64,000 nucleotides of DNA from an uncultured Granulosicoccaceae bacterium (GCA_938007995.1 CALLLW010000006.1:62001-126000), one strand, 5' to 3'. Counted from the stretch's first letter, positions 17,743 to 27,151 are shown. Program-made: numbers and translations. Notes: generated from the sequence alone by a model not told the origin.

Positions 17743-18057
17743 GGCGAAAAACCCTGTGTGGCAGTGTCACTACCATACCAAAATGTGTAAGGTCTATGCG
17801 CAGTGGTTGCGGTTCTGATTCACCCTGTGACGCTAATGCTGAAACTACTCGCAGGCAGCTCCTTAATAGACGGGTAAGAATAGACGTGTAAGGGGAAACT
17901 GGTAAAGGAGATACAGGAAAAGCTGCAGGATGAAGCTGGCAAGTGAAAACGAGTTTTTTTTATGCGCTTTAGAGTCTGGCAGCCGTGTGGTATCAGACAA
18001 TCTACAGCCAGGCCAACCAGGACCCTGGTGGGCCCGGTCATTGGCGATGCTGGTGTG
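17743..18057. other. Intergenic region between ctpA and the acyl-CoA ligase
   Basis: About 315 bp lying after the ctpA stop and before the ligase start, both on the minus strand. It should contain the ligase promoter. I see no gene or strong terminator; a 73-codon minus frame here starts and ends without family features. Confidence 0.45.
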
Positions 18058-19362
18058 CTAGCCTTTTTTGCTGAGTATCGTCAGGCCCTTGAGTAGATTC
18101 AGTGCTTCATTGAGTTGATAGTCGTCTTCAGCCAGACTCAACGCATCTGCTTCACGATCATCTGAAGTCTCGGCTTCGACGTCCGCACCATTACTGAGAT
18201 GGCCGGCGAGACTGGATTCAGTCAACGGTTCAATGCCGTTGTCTTCCCGTTTCGCTACCTGCAGATTACCGGTAACGATGTCCGGGCTGATTCCCTGCGC
18301 CTGAATCGAACGACCTGACGGTGTGTAGTAGCGTGCAGTCGTCAGCTTTACCGCACCCCCATTCGGCAGGTTTTGAATCGTCTGCACAGACCCTTTACCA
18401 AAAGTTTTTGAGCCCATCACCACGCCTCGACCATGATCCTGCATGGCGCCGGCGACAATTTCAGAGGCGGACGCGGATCCACCGTTCACCAGTACCACCA
18501 GTGGGGCACCCTCCAGAATATCGCCGCGAGAAGCGGTATAGCGTAATCGTGAATTCTCTTCACGGCCATCGGTGTAGACGATCAGCCCCTCACTAAGAAA
18601 TGCATCTGAAATGCCTACAGCGGCTGACAGAACACCACCCGGGTTATTGCGTAAATCGAGTACCAGACCTTTGAGCTCGCCATCCAGTTGCATTGTCTCA
18701 ATCGCTTTGATCATGTCGGACGGGGTTTTTGTCTGGAAGTGCGATACACGAACATAACCGTAGCCCTCTTCGAGCAGCCGGTTTCGAACGCTGGTTACCT
18801 GAATCACAGCGCGGGTCAGTGTGATATTCAGCGGTCGGTCCTCACCTTCACGGACAACAGTCAGAACGATATCGCTGCCCGGCCTGCCACGCATCAGTTT
18901 AACGGCTTCATTGAGCTCAAGGCCTTTGACTGGCTTGTCGTCAAGACGGATGATCAGGTCGCCACTCTGCATACCGGCGCGAGCCGCTGGCGTATCGTCG
19001 ATAGGTGACACTACGCGAACAAAGCCGTCTTCCATCCCGACTTCGATGCCCAGACCACCGAACTCACCTGATGTACCGATGCGCAATTCCTGAAACTGCT
19101 CGGTATTCAGGTAACTGGAATGCGGGTCGAGTCCACTGAGCATACCGCGAATGGCGTGCTCCAACAGTTCTTCGTCGGAAACATCTTCTACATAGTTTCG
19201 TTTGATTCGGGCAAAAACATCAGAGAAAGTGCGTAACTGATCCAGAGGCAGAACATCACCGGAGGTGTCACGCGCTCCGACGACGCCGTGCCCAAGGGTC
19301 AGTGTCACCCCGAGTACAGCGCCGGCTACCATTAACGTAATGGGCTTTGAGCGGATTGTCAT
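18058..19362 (-). CDS. ctpA: Carboxyl-terminal processing protease (S41 family, CtpA-like)
   Basis: A 434-residue periplasmic serine protease anchored or exported by its N-terminal hydrophobic segment (PITLMVAGAVLGVTLTLG). Order: an N-terminal region with GLDPHSSYLNTEQF, a PDZ domain (SPIDDTPAARAGMQSGDLIIRLDD), then the S41 core with the catalytic Ser in NGGSASASEIVAG and Lys in SKTFGKGSVQT. A C-terminal Asp/Glu-rich tail follows. CtpA proteins trim cell-wall hydrolases and other envelope proteins. The start ATG has GGAG nine bases before it. It follows the envC-like gene with a 70-bp gap, a common pairing in proteobacteria. Confidence 0.93.
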   Translation of the reverse strand: MTIRSKPITLMVAGAVLGVTLTLGHGVVGARDTSGDVLPLDQLRTFSDVFARIKRNYVEDVSDEELLEHAIRGMLSGLDPHSSYLNTEQFQELRIGTSGEFGGLGIEVGMEDGFVRVVSPIDDTPAARAGMQSGDLIIRLDDKPVKGLELNEAVKLMRGRPGSDIVLTVVREGEDRPLNITLTRAVIQVTSVRNRLLEEGYGYVRVSHFQTKTPSDMIKAIETMQLDGELKGLVLDLRNNPGGVLSAAVGISDAFLSEGLIVYTDGREENSRLRYTASRGDILEGAPLVVLVNGGSASASEIVAGAMQDHGRGVVMGSKTFGKGSVQTIQNLPNGGAVKLTTARYYTPSGRSIQAQGISPDIVTGNLQVAKREDNGIEPLTESSLAGHLSNGADVEAETSDDREADALSLAEDDYQLNEALNLLKGLTILSKKG

Positions 19363-19432
19363 TGCTAGACTCCAAAAACCTGAGCGGTCGATGTGTTCCC
19401 GAATGTTATCATTCTGATTCGTAAAAGAGTCG

Positions 19433-20623
19433 CTACAGCGCGTTCTTTTGAGAAATTTGATGCATTTGCAGCCAGTCTTGAGGATTTACTGCATCAGCAT
19501 TGTGACGCACTTCAAAGTATAGCGCTGATGTATCTGTTCCAACAGACTCACCTACGGTGCCTACCGGGTCGCCAGCCAGCAACCATTGGTCTTTTTCGAC
19601 TAAAAGTAGTTCGGCCATGCCATACAGCGTCATATAACCCTGTCCGTGATCGAGAATCGCAACATTGCCAAGTCCTTGCAGCTTGTCGGCAAACACCACC
19701 GTCCCGTCTGCAACCGCGGTAAATGGCAGCCCGAGTGGCGCTTCTACCAGTATTCCTTTCCACTTCAGCAGCCCTTTGGCTTTCGGTTGCGCGAATTGCC
19801 GAATGATTCGACCCTCCACCGGGTCCCGAAGTTTGCTCTGCAGGCTACTGAATTGAAGCGCATCCGGATTACTCAGAATTTGTTCATGCCTCGCTTCGAG
19901 CAATGATTTGCGATCCTGTCTGGCGACAATCTGTGCGGCAATGTCCGTCAGTTGTGACTCCAGCTTTTGTCTTTTTTGAACCAATTGATCGAAATGCGCT
20001 TTCATTTCATCCATTGAGCTTGCGACACTCTCGCCGTGCTGAAGCAGGGCCTGGTAACGAGTGTTCAGCCGGGCCTTGTGATCCTCAAGCTGCCGATGGC
20101 GTTTTCTGGCGGTATGCAGAAGATAACTTTGAGTTGCAAGCAGTGTCTGTTGGGTCTTCACCTCGGGCTTACCCAGTGCCGCCTGCCAGATCGATAGTTC
20201 AGGCTGTTGATCCAGTGACGCCTGTATTTGTTTCAGCAGGGCATCGTTGTGCTGAATCTCTTCCTCCAGTGTTTTTATGTCTGTGGTGGTTTGCTGCAGG
20301 CTATCTGTAATGGTCGGGGTGGATTTAGCAGTTTCAATACTCTTATCCTCGAGTGCAGTGATTTCGCTGATCACTTTGTCGAGCTGATCGAGTATTGTTG
20401 TGCGTCGTTCCGACTCGTTACGAATTTCGAGTTTTAATCGCGCAATTCGATCATCGTATTGCTCAGCTAAAGATTTGATTGCTGCTTTATCGCTGACTGC
20501 AGTATCTGAAGAGTCCGTTTCAGCCAATGCCACGGAGGTGAACAACACGATACCGCCAAGTAACAGCAGCAACGCTTTTACAGGGTATGATCCGTCTTTT
20601 GGTAAGTTTTTTCTGGTATGCAC
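19433..20623 (-). CDS. envC: EnvC-like murein hydrolase activator (degenerate LytM/M23 domain)
   Basis: A periplasmic divisome-associated protein of 396 residues. It has a signal peptide (VKALLLLLGGIVLFTSVALAE), a long coiled-coil region from about 40 to 260 rich in Gln, Glu and Leu, and a C-terminal LytM domain (GLLKWKGILVEAPLGLPFTAVADG, LDHGQGYMTLYG, SALYFEVRHNADAVNPQDWL). The zinc ligands of active M23 peptidases are missing (no HxxxD or HxH), as in E. coli EnvC, which activates amidases rather than cutting peptidoglycan. The start is GTG at 20621-20623. ctpA follows in the same direction. Confidence 0.9.
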   Translation of the reverse strand: MHTRKNLPKDGSYPVKALLLLLGGIVLFTSVALAETDSSDTAVSDKAAIKSLAEQYDDRIARLKLEIRNESERRTTILDQLDKVISEITALEDKSIETAKSTPTITDSLQQTTTDIKTLEEEIQHNDALLKQIQASLDQQPELSIWQAALGKPEVKTQQTLLATQSYLLHTARKRHRQLEDHKARLNTRYQALLQHGESVASSMDEMKAHFDQLVQKRQKLESQLTDIAAQIVARQDRKSLLEARHEQILSNPDALQFSSLQSKLRDPVEGRIIRQFAQPKAKGLLKWKGILVEAPLGLPFTAVADGTVVFADKLQGLGNVAILDHGQGYMTLYGMAELLLVEKDQWLLAGDPVGTVGESVGTDTSALYFEVRHNADAVNPQDWLQMHQISQKNAL

Positions 20624-20865
20624 CCGGTTTTCTCACACGTGTTTTTTGCCGGTAAAGTTCGCGTTGGTAAGGCGAAGCTCCATTGTCGCTAATCGCAGGT
20701 CCGGTGATTTTCGGCACGGCTGAACCAGTATCGCGACAGCTGCCAGCAGCAGAGTCAGTCTCACGAGAATTCACGAAACTCACAGCAAAGCGTAGTGGAT
20801 GGTTGAGATTTTTGGGGTTGGATTATCCGTATGTCGGGTATTTCCGTGCGAGTTGTGGCGGGTGG

Positions 20866-21645
20866 TCAGTCGTACCAGGCGATCTCACTTGCAGTCAGTG
20901 TATTCATCCGCACGCTCTTCAGGCTGGTCGCCATGTAGGATGTATATGCCGAAGTCGGGATGCGCCCAACCATTATCTCGGCGTAACGCTGCGGATACAA
21001 CGGTTGACGATGGGGGTTTGCGTAACCATGCGGGAATTCCGGGCCACCGAAGAAGTTGTATTTATCGGAAGCGCCCACCGTATGCAGAATTTCATGAGTA
21101 ATAATGATGTTGTTCTGTCTGGTTTGCTGTTTATGTCCAAAGGCGTTTACCACACCGATCAGCCCTCGTTGTAAGCCAATCGAGTGAGCCAGTGGCTTGT
21201 CATCTTCGCCTTCGTAGTAAGCCACAAAAACCCGTACCCGGCGTAGATTGGATTCATCATCCGGGGTATTAAGAAACACCCACAGTCTTAGTTTCAGGCT
21301 CCAGAGGACTGTGTGTAATACCCCTTGATCCAGTGGCAATGGAGGTGGGACTGATTCGACCCGTTTGCCCAGCCTGACTGAAACCGGTTGTTCTATCGAG
21401 ACTTGGTGACGCCTGGCTTCTGCGGCGAACCATTCGTCGATCTCAGCAAAAGTATCAGTGCTCAGTGTGTTGATGTAGTTGTGAGTTATTAGTGAGCTGT
21501 CGGCGTTTATCGGGTAGATCAAAACCTCAAGGGGCTCATGCCATGATCGCGAGTAGACCATTTGATGAACGGTCATGCCACCAGTCGCGAACAGCACACA
21601 AAGCAGCATTAGCGGACGAAGAAAATCAAAACTCAAAACTTTCAT
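20866..21645 (-). CDS. Membrane-anchored putative metallopeptidase with metzincin-type signature
   Basis: A 259-residue protein with one N-terminal hydrophobic segment (LMLLCVLFATGGMTVHQMV) and an extracytoplasmic body. Residues 184-194 read HEILHTVGASD, matching HExxHxxGxxD, the zinc signature of metzincins whose third ligand is Asp (as in snapalysin). About 30 residues later comes YAEIMVG, a candidate Met-turn (M225). Ahead of it are a DUF-like N-terminal region and VFLNTPDDESNLRRVRVFVAYYEG. I do not recognise a named family. It lies upstream of envC-ctpA on the same strand, with a 240-bp gap, so an envelope role is plausible but not shown. Confidence 0.7.
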   Translation of the reverse strand: MKVLSFDFLRPLMLLCVLFATGGMTVHQMVYSRSWHEPLEVLIYPINADSSLITHNYINTLSTDTFAEIDEWFAAEARRHQVSIEQPVSVRLGKRVESVPPPLPLDQGVLHTVLWSLKLRLWVFLNTPDDESNLRRVRVFVAYYEGEDDKPLAHSIGLQRGLIGVVNAFGHKQQTRQNNIIITHEILHTVGASDKYNFFGGPEFPHGYANPHRQPLYPQRYAEIMVGRIPTSAYTSYMATSLKSVRMNTLTASEIAWYD

Positions 21646-22029
21646 AGTCCCCCGGAACCCGTCACCGGCATGACTGGTTTAATAGTTAAATTGCCGATTC
21701 AGAGTATCGGCAGTCACTGTAAATGCTGAATAATTATCGCGGGTGCGACACTGTTAATTACGTAGAGCAACGGATGCCAGGTCAGTGCGCTTTTGTAGGA
21801 AAGAATTGTATGAAAAGTGCTTTGTCCCTAAACAAATCGGACATCTCCGCTCACTTCTTGTAGGATTATTGAGGTTGTAGGACAGGGATTTGATTAGAGT
21901 GCCGCGCTTTGGTGGGAGCACATGGTTGTATAATCAACAAATAATGGCTCCTGTCTGGACAAATGGCAAAATCACAAACAATAGAAAAAAGCCCGTTTCT
22001 CAGGATCCAGGGTAAAGTCAGGTTAAAAG
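21646..22029. other. Divergent spacer with the promoter and leader of a cold-shock gene
   Basis: About 385 bp between the metallopeptidase gene and the cold-shock gene. It contains a perfect -10 element (TATAAT, 21929) and an expected leader of about 90 nt. A 16-codon frame (MKSALSLNKSDISAHFL, with ATG near 21810) has no ribosome site and is not called. Confidence 0.45.
21907..21934 (+). promoter_or_regulatory. Candidate sigma-70 promoter of the second cold-shock gene
   Basis: The -10 hexamer TATAAT (21929-21934) is perfect. The -35 region (CTTTGG at 21907, 16 bp upstream) is a poor match. Transcription would start near 21941 and give a leader of about 90 nt, in keeping with the long leaders of cold-shock mRNAs. 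Confidence 0.4.
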
Positions 22030-22239
22030 ATGGAAAAATCAATTGGTACCGTTAAATGGTTTGACAATGCCAAAGGGTACGGTTTTATTGTCAACGACGC
22101 AGGTGAAGATGTGTTTGTACATTACCGATCCATAGAAGGTGAAGGTTACAAAACATTGGCTGAGGGCCAGCAGGTAGAGTACGTACAGACAAAAAGCGAT
22201 AAAGGCTGGCAGGCTGCTGAAGTTTCAATGCTTGAGTAA
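22030..22239 (+). CDS. Cold-shock domain protein (short form)
   Basis: A 69-residue cold-shock protein with intact RNP1 (KGYGFI) and RNP2 (VFVHY). The domain is close to that at 6464 (shared [31 protein letters not shown]) but without the acidic tail. It is an RNA/ssDNA chaperone by family. The two genes are probably old paralogs. A large hairpin follows at 22347. Confidence 0.93.
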   Translation: MEKSIGTVKWFDNAKGYGFIVNDAGEDVFVHYRSIEGEGYKTLAEGQQVEYVQTKSDKGWQAAEVSMLE

Positions 22240-22346
22240 TTGAATGCCGGCAGCGGTATGTGAGGTGTAATCAGCCCCGGTTATAATTAATCCTGTCTAC
22301 AAGGGAGCGGGCGTTGTTGGTTGCACCGGATGGTTGTTGAAACACC

Positions 22347-22379
22347 TGCACTGTGCGCTTTAATCCGGCGCACAGTGCA
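22347..22379. terminator. Hairpin between convergent cold-shock and fadD genes
   Basis: A perfect 12-bp inverted repeat, TGCACTGTGCGC (22347-22358) and GCGCACAGTGCA (22368-22379), closes a 9-nt loop. It lies between the ends of two convergent genes, so it may stop transcription from both sides. Neither flank has a proper T run, so a Rho-independent role is uncertain; a protein-binding palindrome is the alternative. Confidence 0.5.
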
Positions 22380-22396
22380 AATTGCAACAGCTCTGA

Positions 22397-24085
22397 TCAG
22401 GCTGAGCGAACCTGTTCGTCTTGCTCGCGAATTTCCCGACGCAATATTTTCCCGACATTTGATTTCGGCAACTCGTCGACAAAGGCGACAGCTTTCGGTC
22501 TTTTGTAACCGGTGAAATTTTCCCGGCAAAACTGTATTACATCGGCTTCTGTCAGTGACGGATCTTTTCGCACCACATAGACTTTGACCACTTCGCCTGA
22601 GTGTTCGTCCGGTATTCCGATGGCACCCACTTCCAGTATTCCCGGATGCGAGACCAGAACGTTTTCTATTTCATTTGGATAGACGTTGAAGCCGGATACC
22701 AGGATCATATCCTTTAAGCGATCAACAATGGTGAAATAACCTTTTTCATCCATGATCGCCACATCACCTGTATGCAGCCAGTTGTCACTGTCTATCGTTT
22801 TGGCAGTTGCCTCTTCACGTTGCCAGTAGCCTTGCATCACCTGTGGTCCGCGAATACAAAGCTCGCCCCGTTCGCCGGCTGGCAGCATGTTTCCATCTTC
22901 GTCTTTTATGCAGGCATCGGTAGATGAAATGGGTAGGCCAATCGCACCATTGTAGTCGGTTGTAGTAATCGGGTTAATACAAGCGGCGGGACTGGTTTCA
23001 GTCAGACCATAAGCTTCTATCAAGGGGCAGCCGGTAACTTCTTTCCATTCCTGAGCGACCGATTCCTGTACGGCCATACCGCCACCAAGCGTTATCTTTA
23101 AACTTGAAAAATCCAGTTGTTTAAAACTCTCGTTGTTTAACAAGGCATTGAACAGCGTATTTACGCCGGTTATTGCGGTGAATTTGTACTTTGACATTTC
23201 TTTTATAAACGCCGGCAGATCGCGCGGGTTCAAGATCAATATATTTGTTGCACCGATCTTCGCATACACCAGGCAGTTAGCTGTTAACGCAAAGATGTGG
23301 TACAGCGGGAGTGCTGTGATAATTATTTCTTTACCTACTTCTATATCTGAAGGCTCCAGCCAGTGATGCGCCTGCTGCATATTAGCCACCATGTTACCAT
23401 GGCTCAGCATTGCGCCCTTGGCGACACCGGTTGTGCCACCGGTATATTGCAGAAAAGCCAGATCTTCATGACCCAGTGAGACTTTCTCACAGGTTTTTCC
23501 TGCACCGCTTTTAAGTACACTTGAAAATGTCACGCTACCGGGCAGTGAAAACGCAGGTACCATCTTTTTGACATATTTAACGACCGAATTGACGATAAGC
23601 GATTTAGGGAAACCCAGCATATCGCCAGCGCGGGTGGTGATGATGACATCGAGGCTGACATTTTTTAGTGCTTTTTCCAGAGTGTTGGCAAAGTTCTCAA
23701 TGATGATGATGCCTTTGGCACCGGAGTCTTCTAACTGATGCTGCAATTCGCGCCGCGTGTAGAGTGGATTGGTGTTTACTACCACCAACCCGGCGCGAAG
23801 CAAACCAAATACAGCAATTGGATATTGCAGCAGGTTGGGCATCATCACAGCAACCCGATCACCCTTCTGAAACTTCCCGCTGGCCTGTAGCCACGCTGCA
23901 AAAGCGCAGGAGTATTCATCAAGTTCGCCGAAGGTGATCGATGCACCCATGCTGACAAACGCTACTCTGTCGCGATACTTTTCGACACTTTCGTCGATGA
24001 CATCGACAATGCTGTCGTAGGCATCGATATCGGCGAACTCCGGAACACCTTCCGGGTAGCTGTCAAGCCATGGTTTTGCAGTCAT
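22397..24085 (-). CDS. fadD: Long-chain-fatty-acid--CoA ligase FadD
   Basis: A 562-residue acyl-CoA synthetase, the same length as E. coli FadD. It activates long-chain fatty acids for beta-oxidation at the inner membrane. Motifs: LQYTGGTTGVAKGAMLSHGN (AMP loop), EAYGLTETSPA, NWLHTGDVAIMDEKGYF, IVDRLKDMILVSGFNVYP (fatty-acid signature region), and the final lysine in SNVGKILRREIRE. The second ligase in the window (16117) belongs to another subgroup. It is divergent from the alpha/beta hydrolase gene. Confidence 0.93.
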   Translation of the reverse strand: MTAKPWLDSYPEGVPEFADIDAYDSIVDVIDESVEKYRDRVAFVSMGASITFGELDEYSCAFAAWLQASGKFQKGDRVAVMMPNLLQYPIAVFGLLRAGLVVVNTNPLYTRRELQHQLEDSGAKGIIIIENFANTLEKALKNVSLDVIITTRAGDMLGFPKSLIVNSVVKYVKKMVPAFSLPGSVTFSSVLKSGAGKTCEKVSLGHEDLAFLQYTGGTTGVAKGAMLSHGNMVANMQQAHHWLEPSDIEVGKEIIITALPLYHIFALTANCLVYAKIGATNILILNPRDLPAFIKEMSKYKFTAITGVNTLFNALLNNESFKQLDFSSLKITLGGGMAVQESVAQEWKEVTGCPLIEAYGLTETSPAACINPITTTDYNGAIGLPISSTDACIKDEDGNMLPAGERGELCIRGPQVMQGYWQREEATAKTIDSDNWLHTGDVAIMDEKGYFTIVDRLKDMILVSGFNVYPNEIENVLVSHPGILEVGAIGIPDEHSGEVVKVYVVRKDPSLTEADVIQFCRENFTGYKRPKAVAFVDELPKSNVGKILRREIREQDEQVRSA

Positions 24086-24323
24086 TAGTTTTCTACCTGT
24101 GGTGGCTTTATGTTTGATCTACGGTGAGTGTGGTCATGTAAGCAGCCGACGTCTTGCCAGAGCTGTTCACCCGGCGAATAGGGTTTATTATAGTCCTGAC
24201 TGCTGGAAGCAATTCTTATGATTAAGTACGAGTGGTAAGACTCTGACAGATACACTGTATATCCCCGTTGCCGAGGGTGTTCAACTGGCTGCGACGTCGT
24301 TTGGTGAAACGCACAGACCGCTG

Positions 24324-25115
24324 GTGATTCTACTGCATGGCGCCGGGCAAACCAGATACTCCTGGCGAAAGGCCGGGCAGCGCCTTGCGCAGGCTGGTTG
24401 GTGGGCGGTTGCATTGGATACCCGCGGCCACGGCGATAGCGACTGGCCGGCCAACGGTGACTACTCAATTGATACACTGGTGGCAGATTTGTTGTCTGTG
24501 GTGCAGCATCTGGGACACAACGGCGATCATAAACCGGTGTTGATCGGCGCCTCGCTCGGTGGAATCTGCGGGATGCTGGCCGAAGGCGAGCGCGCCACAG
24601 TATTCAGTTCGATGGTTCTGGTGGATATTACGCCGCGTATCGACAATGCAGGGGTGGCCAGAATTATCGAATTCATGACCCGTCATCAGGATGGTTTTGA
24701 CAGTATCGAACAGGCCAGCAAAGCTGTTGCCGCTTACCAATCGCATCGATCCCGGGATCAGGCTGCTGCTAAAACCGGTAACTCCGAGGGTTTAAAAAAG
24801 AATCTGAGACTCGCCGATGACGGCCGGTATTACTGGCACTGGGACCCTCGGCTGATGCAGCACATCGGTACGATTGAAGAGCGCTTTTATATCCGCCAGA
24901 GAGATGCGGCGGCAAATCTAAAATTGCCGGTGTTACTGGTGCGCGGACAGCAAAGCGATATTGTCAGCCATGAGTCAGTCGATGAATTTCTGCAGCTGGT
25001 ACCGCATGCTGAATTTCAGGATATCGCTAACGCCGCGCATATGGTGGCAGGTGATAACAACGATATTTTTGCCCGTTCAGTATTGGAGTTTATTGGCAGC
25101 GCATCTGTCAGTTAG
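24324..25115 (+). CDS. Alpha/beta hydrolase (start uncertain)
   Basis: A serine hydrolase of 263 residues as called from GTG 24324. The oxyanion region is [13 protein letters not shown], the nucleophile elbow GASLGG ([14 protein letters not shown]), and a late acid/histidine part includes [12 protein letters not shown]. The start is a problem: the codons upstream stay open back to 24219 and encode an N-terminal strand expected in the family (TDTLYIPVAEGVQLAATSFGE). Yet they contain no ATG, GTG or TTG. A CTG at 24243 is the best-placed candidate and would give 290 residues. The 3' end overlaps the ychJ end by 8 bp (convergent). Substrate unknown. Confidence 0.82.
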   Translation: MILLHGAGQTRYSWRKAGQRLAQAGWWAVALDTRGHGDSDWPANGDYSIDTLVADLLSVVQHLGHNGDHKPVLIGASLGGICGMLAEGERATVFSSMVLVDITPRIDNAGVARIIEFMTRHQDGFDSIEQASKAVAAYQSHRSRDQAAAKTGNSEGLKKNLRLADDGRYYWHWDPRLMQHIGTIEERFYIRQRDAAANLKLPVLLVRGQQSDIVSHESVDEFLQLVPHAEFQDIANAAHMVAGDNNDIFARSVLEFIGSASVS

Positions 25116-25605
25116 CTGCACCGCAGCACTTTTTATACTTTTTGCCACTACCGCAGGTGCACGGGTCGTTGCGACCGACTTTTGGCGAGTCGCGTCTGAT
25201 CTGCTCCACCTTGGGAGCTTCAGCATCAACGAAATACCATTCCTCCTGGTGTTTCTTGAATAAGCTTACTTCGTGATGGTTAATCAGGTTACCGTTGATG
25301 TCGTTGAATCTGGCAATAAATTCAACGGTTCCCTCTTCATCATCGGGTCCGCCACGATCTGTTTTGCGTATATCGAGGCTCAGCCATTCCGAGTTTTCTG
25401 CCCAGTCTTTGGTACTTGCCAGATCTATCTCTGCACGGTGTGCCGGGTGATGGGTTTTTTGTATGTAGTCAATGTTGGCAAAAGTATGAGCTGTATATCT
25501 GGAACGCAGCAGCGCCTGCGCAGTCTCGGGCTTTTTCTTGCCTTTTAGATACGGCGCACAACAAACTGAAAACTCATCACCGGAACTACAGGGACATAAA
25601 CTCAT
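25108..25605 (-). CDS. ychJ: YchJ family SEC-C motif protein
   Basis: A 165-residue protein of the YchJ (UPF0225) family. It has a zinc-binding SEC-C-like motif at both ends: [15 protein letters not shown] at the N-terminus and [18 protein letters not shown] at the C-terminus, with a conserved NTF2-like middle ([23 protein letters not shown]). Its function is unknown; a zinc-dependent binding role is usual to propose. It overlaps the next gene upstream (DUF3301) by 4 bp on the same strand, which implies one operon. Confidence 0.9.
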   Translation of the reverse strand: MSLCPCSSGDEFSVCCAPYLKGKKKPETAQALLRSRYTAHTFANIDYIQKTHHPAHRAEIDLASTKDWAENSEWLSLDIRKTDRGGPDDEEGTVEFIARFNDINGNLINHHEVSLFKKHQEEWYFVDAEAPKVEQIRRDSPKVGRNDPCTCGSGKKYKKCCGAAN

Positions 25606-25943
25606 TTTTGTTTCTCGTGAATGGAGGACTCTTGAGAGAGCTCATCGACATCGATGTTAAGGTGCATTTCCAGCAATTTGTCACCCAATAGCTTGGTCGT
25701 GCCGGAGCGACGGTCAATACCGGATGCGCTGAACTCGAAAGTATACCAACGCTCAATACTCATGTGGCCGCGATTGGTTCTTTGCAAACGCATTTTAGTC
25801 AGTGAAACTGTTTCGTCCAACAGCTGTACGCCCAGACGCTTACACGCTTCACGGGCAAAACGAACTGCGGTTTCCCGACAGACTGTGCTGTACCACCAAA
25901 ATGCCAATACTGACATTAGCAGCAGAATAAAAAGGATTTCCAT
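25602..25943 (-). CDS. DUF3301-family membrane protein
   Basis: A 113-residue protein with one N-terminal transmembrane segment ([21 protein letters not shown]) and a cytoplasmic or periplasmic body with the DUF3301 pattern: [19 protein letters not shown], then [26 protein letters not shown]. The open frame extends 53 codons further upstream, but the ATG at 25943 puts the membrane segment at the N-terminus as in relatives, so I chose it. It overlaps ychJ by 4 bp. Function unknown. Confidence 0.8.
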   Translation of the reverse strand: MEILFILLLMSVLAFWWYSTVCRETAVRFAREACKRLGVQLLDETVSLTKMRLQRTNRGHMSIERWYTFEFSASGIDRRSGTTKLLGDKLLEMHLNIDVDELSQESSIHEKQK

Positions 25944-26203
25944 CTGAGATATTTTCTGCTGTCTGGCTGATTTTCTGGAGAATTTACAGAGTATGCGTGA
26001 AATCTGTATTGATATGGTAGCCGACAGCACGCCATTGACTGGTTGTGATTTCACAATGCGGTACAGCCGGGCACTTTCAGCCAGACAGAACTTTGCCTGC
26101 AATTGGTGTTCTATTGTCGATAGAGTGTTGTGTTACGGGTACTATCTCGAGTAGTACGATACTCTTTAGCAAACCACTAACAAAAAGCGAATCGGAGAAA
26201 CCG

Positions 26204-26497
26204 GTGGACGACTCTACTCGAACTGAACTTGAGGCAGCAGCATTTCGCAGGCTGGTTGCGCACCTGCGGGATCGTTCCGATGTCCAGAATATTGATCTAA
26301 TGAATCTTGCCGGGTTTTGCCGAAACTGTTTGTCCAAGTGGTATTCGGCTGAGGCGGGCGAGCGTGATGTGGATATCGATCTGGACGCCGCCAGAGAGAT
26401 AGTCTACGGCATGCCCTACGCGGAATGGAAAGATAAATATCAAACCGAAGCCACGCAGGCACAGAAAGATCAGTACAATAGTACGCATTCTTCATAG
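26204..26497 (+). CDS. DUF1244-family protein
   Basis: A small soluble protein of 97 residues with the family core NIDLMNLAGFCRNCLSKWY, a conserved CRNC motif, and AREIVYGMPYAEWKDKYQ. I take GTG 26204 as the start because GGAG lies 6-9 bases before it and the upstream part of the frame is unlike the family. The gene is followed after 12 bp by the DUF6231-like gene, so the two probably form an operon. Function unknown. Confidence 0.85.
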   Translation: MDDSTRTELEAAAFRRLVAHLRDRSDVQNIDLMNLAGFCRNCLSKWYSAEAGERDVDIDLDAAREIVYGMPYAEWKDKYQTEATQAQKDQYNSTHSS

Positions 26498-26509
26498 CTT
26501 CTAACTCTG

Positions 26510-27070
26510 ATGGCAGTGACACGCGAGATCTCAGCTGAACCGGCAATAAACCCGGGTGTGCTCAGCCCTGGCGTGCTCAATAAGTGTCTCGGCGAGTTGC
26601 TGGATCCTTCTGCGACCCTCGTGCTGACGCATGAACCGTTAGAGCACACCCGCGAGTTGTTCCTGAAGGCTTATCCGACTGTGGTCGGCGAACCTGAAAT
26701 ACAGCGACTTTCCAGCCTGCCCGCCAGCGGTTGCCTTGAGCGTCAAAGATGGGCCACTGTGTGTCTGGTCTTTCCCAATCACCCGGAGCTTTGCGACAAA
26801 ACTTCCGTGATCCGCCTGCTGGCAAGACTTCGTGATCTACATGCGGATAGAGTGGTGCATATCGAAGTGCCGCCAGTCAACGGAAACTGTGAAAGCTGGA
26901 CTCTGGCAGACAGTCTGGCGCTTGGTTTTTCACTCGGTGAGTCTGCTTCGGATGAATCTATTCCGCTGCAAGTGTTTGAGTTCAAAATGCATACGTACAA
27001 ACCTGCACCCGATTGGCTTAACGCAAAACACTGGGCAAATCCCGAGCTGTGGGGGAAGTACCATTGGTAG
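26510..27070 (+). CDS. DUF6231-like conserved hypothetical protein
   Basis: A 186-residue cytoplasmic protein. No catalytic motif is clear. The C-terminal part (VFEFKMHTYKPAPDWLNAKHWANPELWGKYHW) resembles a small gammaproteobacterial family that I believe is DUF6231; the name is from memory and needs checking. The middle (LLARLRDLHADRVVHIEV) looks like a Rossmann-type strand and helix. It is probably co-transcribed with the DUF1244 gene 12 bp upstream. sucA follows 120 bp downstream with its own likely promoter. Confidence 0.65.
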   Translation: MAVTREISAEPAINPGVLSPGVLNKCLGELLDPSATLVLTHEPLEHTRELFLKAYPTVVGEPEIQRLSSLPASGCLERQRWATVCLVFPNHPELCDKTSVIRLLARLRDLHADRVVHIEVPPVNGNCESWTLADSLALGFSLGESASDESIPLQVFEFKMHTYKPAPDWLNAKHWANPELWGKYHW

Positions 27071-27122
27071 TCGACCCTGTAACTCGTCAGCCCGGCATTT
27101 CTCCGTTAATCTTCGTGCGCGA

Positions 27123-27151
27123 TTCTCGCATGGCAATTCGAAGTCTATAAT
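27123..27151 (+). promoter_or_regulatory. Candidate promoter of sucA
   Basis: A perfect -10 hexamer TATAAT at 27146-27151 stands 17 bp after a weak -35 (TTCTCG at 27123). A transcript starting near 27158 would have a 5' UTR of about 32 nt to the sucA ATG, which has GGGAT as a ribosome site. Confidence 0.45.

Noticed and set aside
21810-21860. A 16-codon frame upstream of the second cold-shock gene as a leader peptide
   Set aside because: It lies upstream of the predicted transcript start and lacks a ribosome site.
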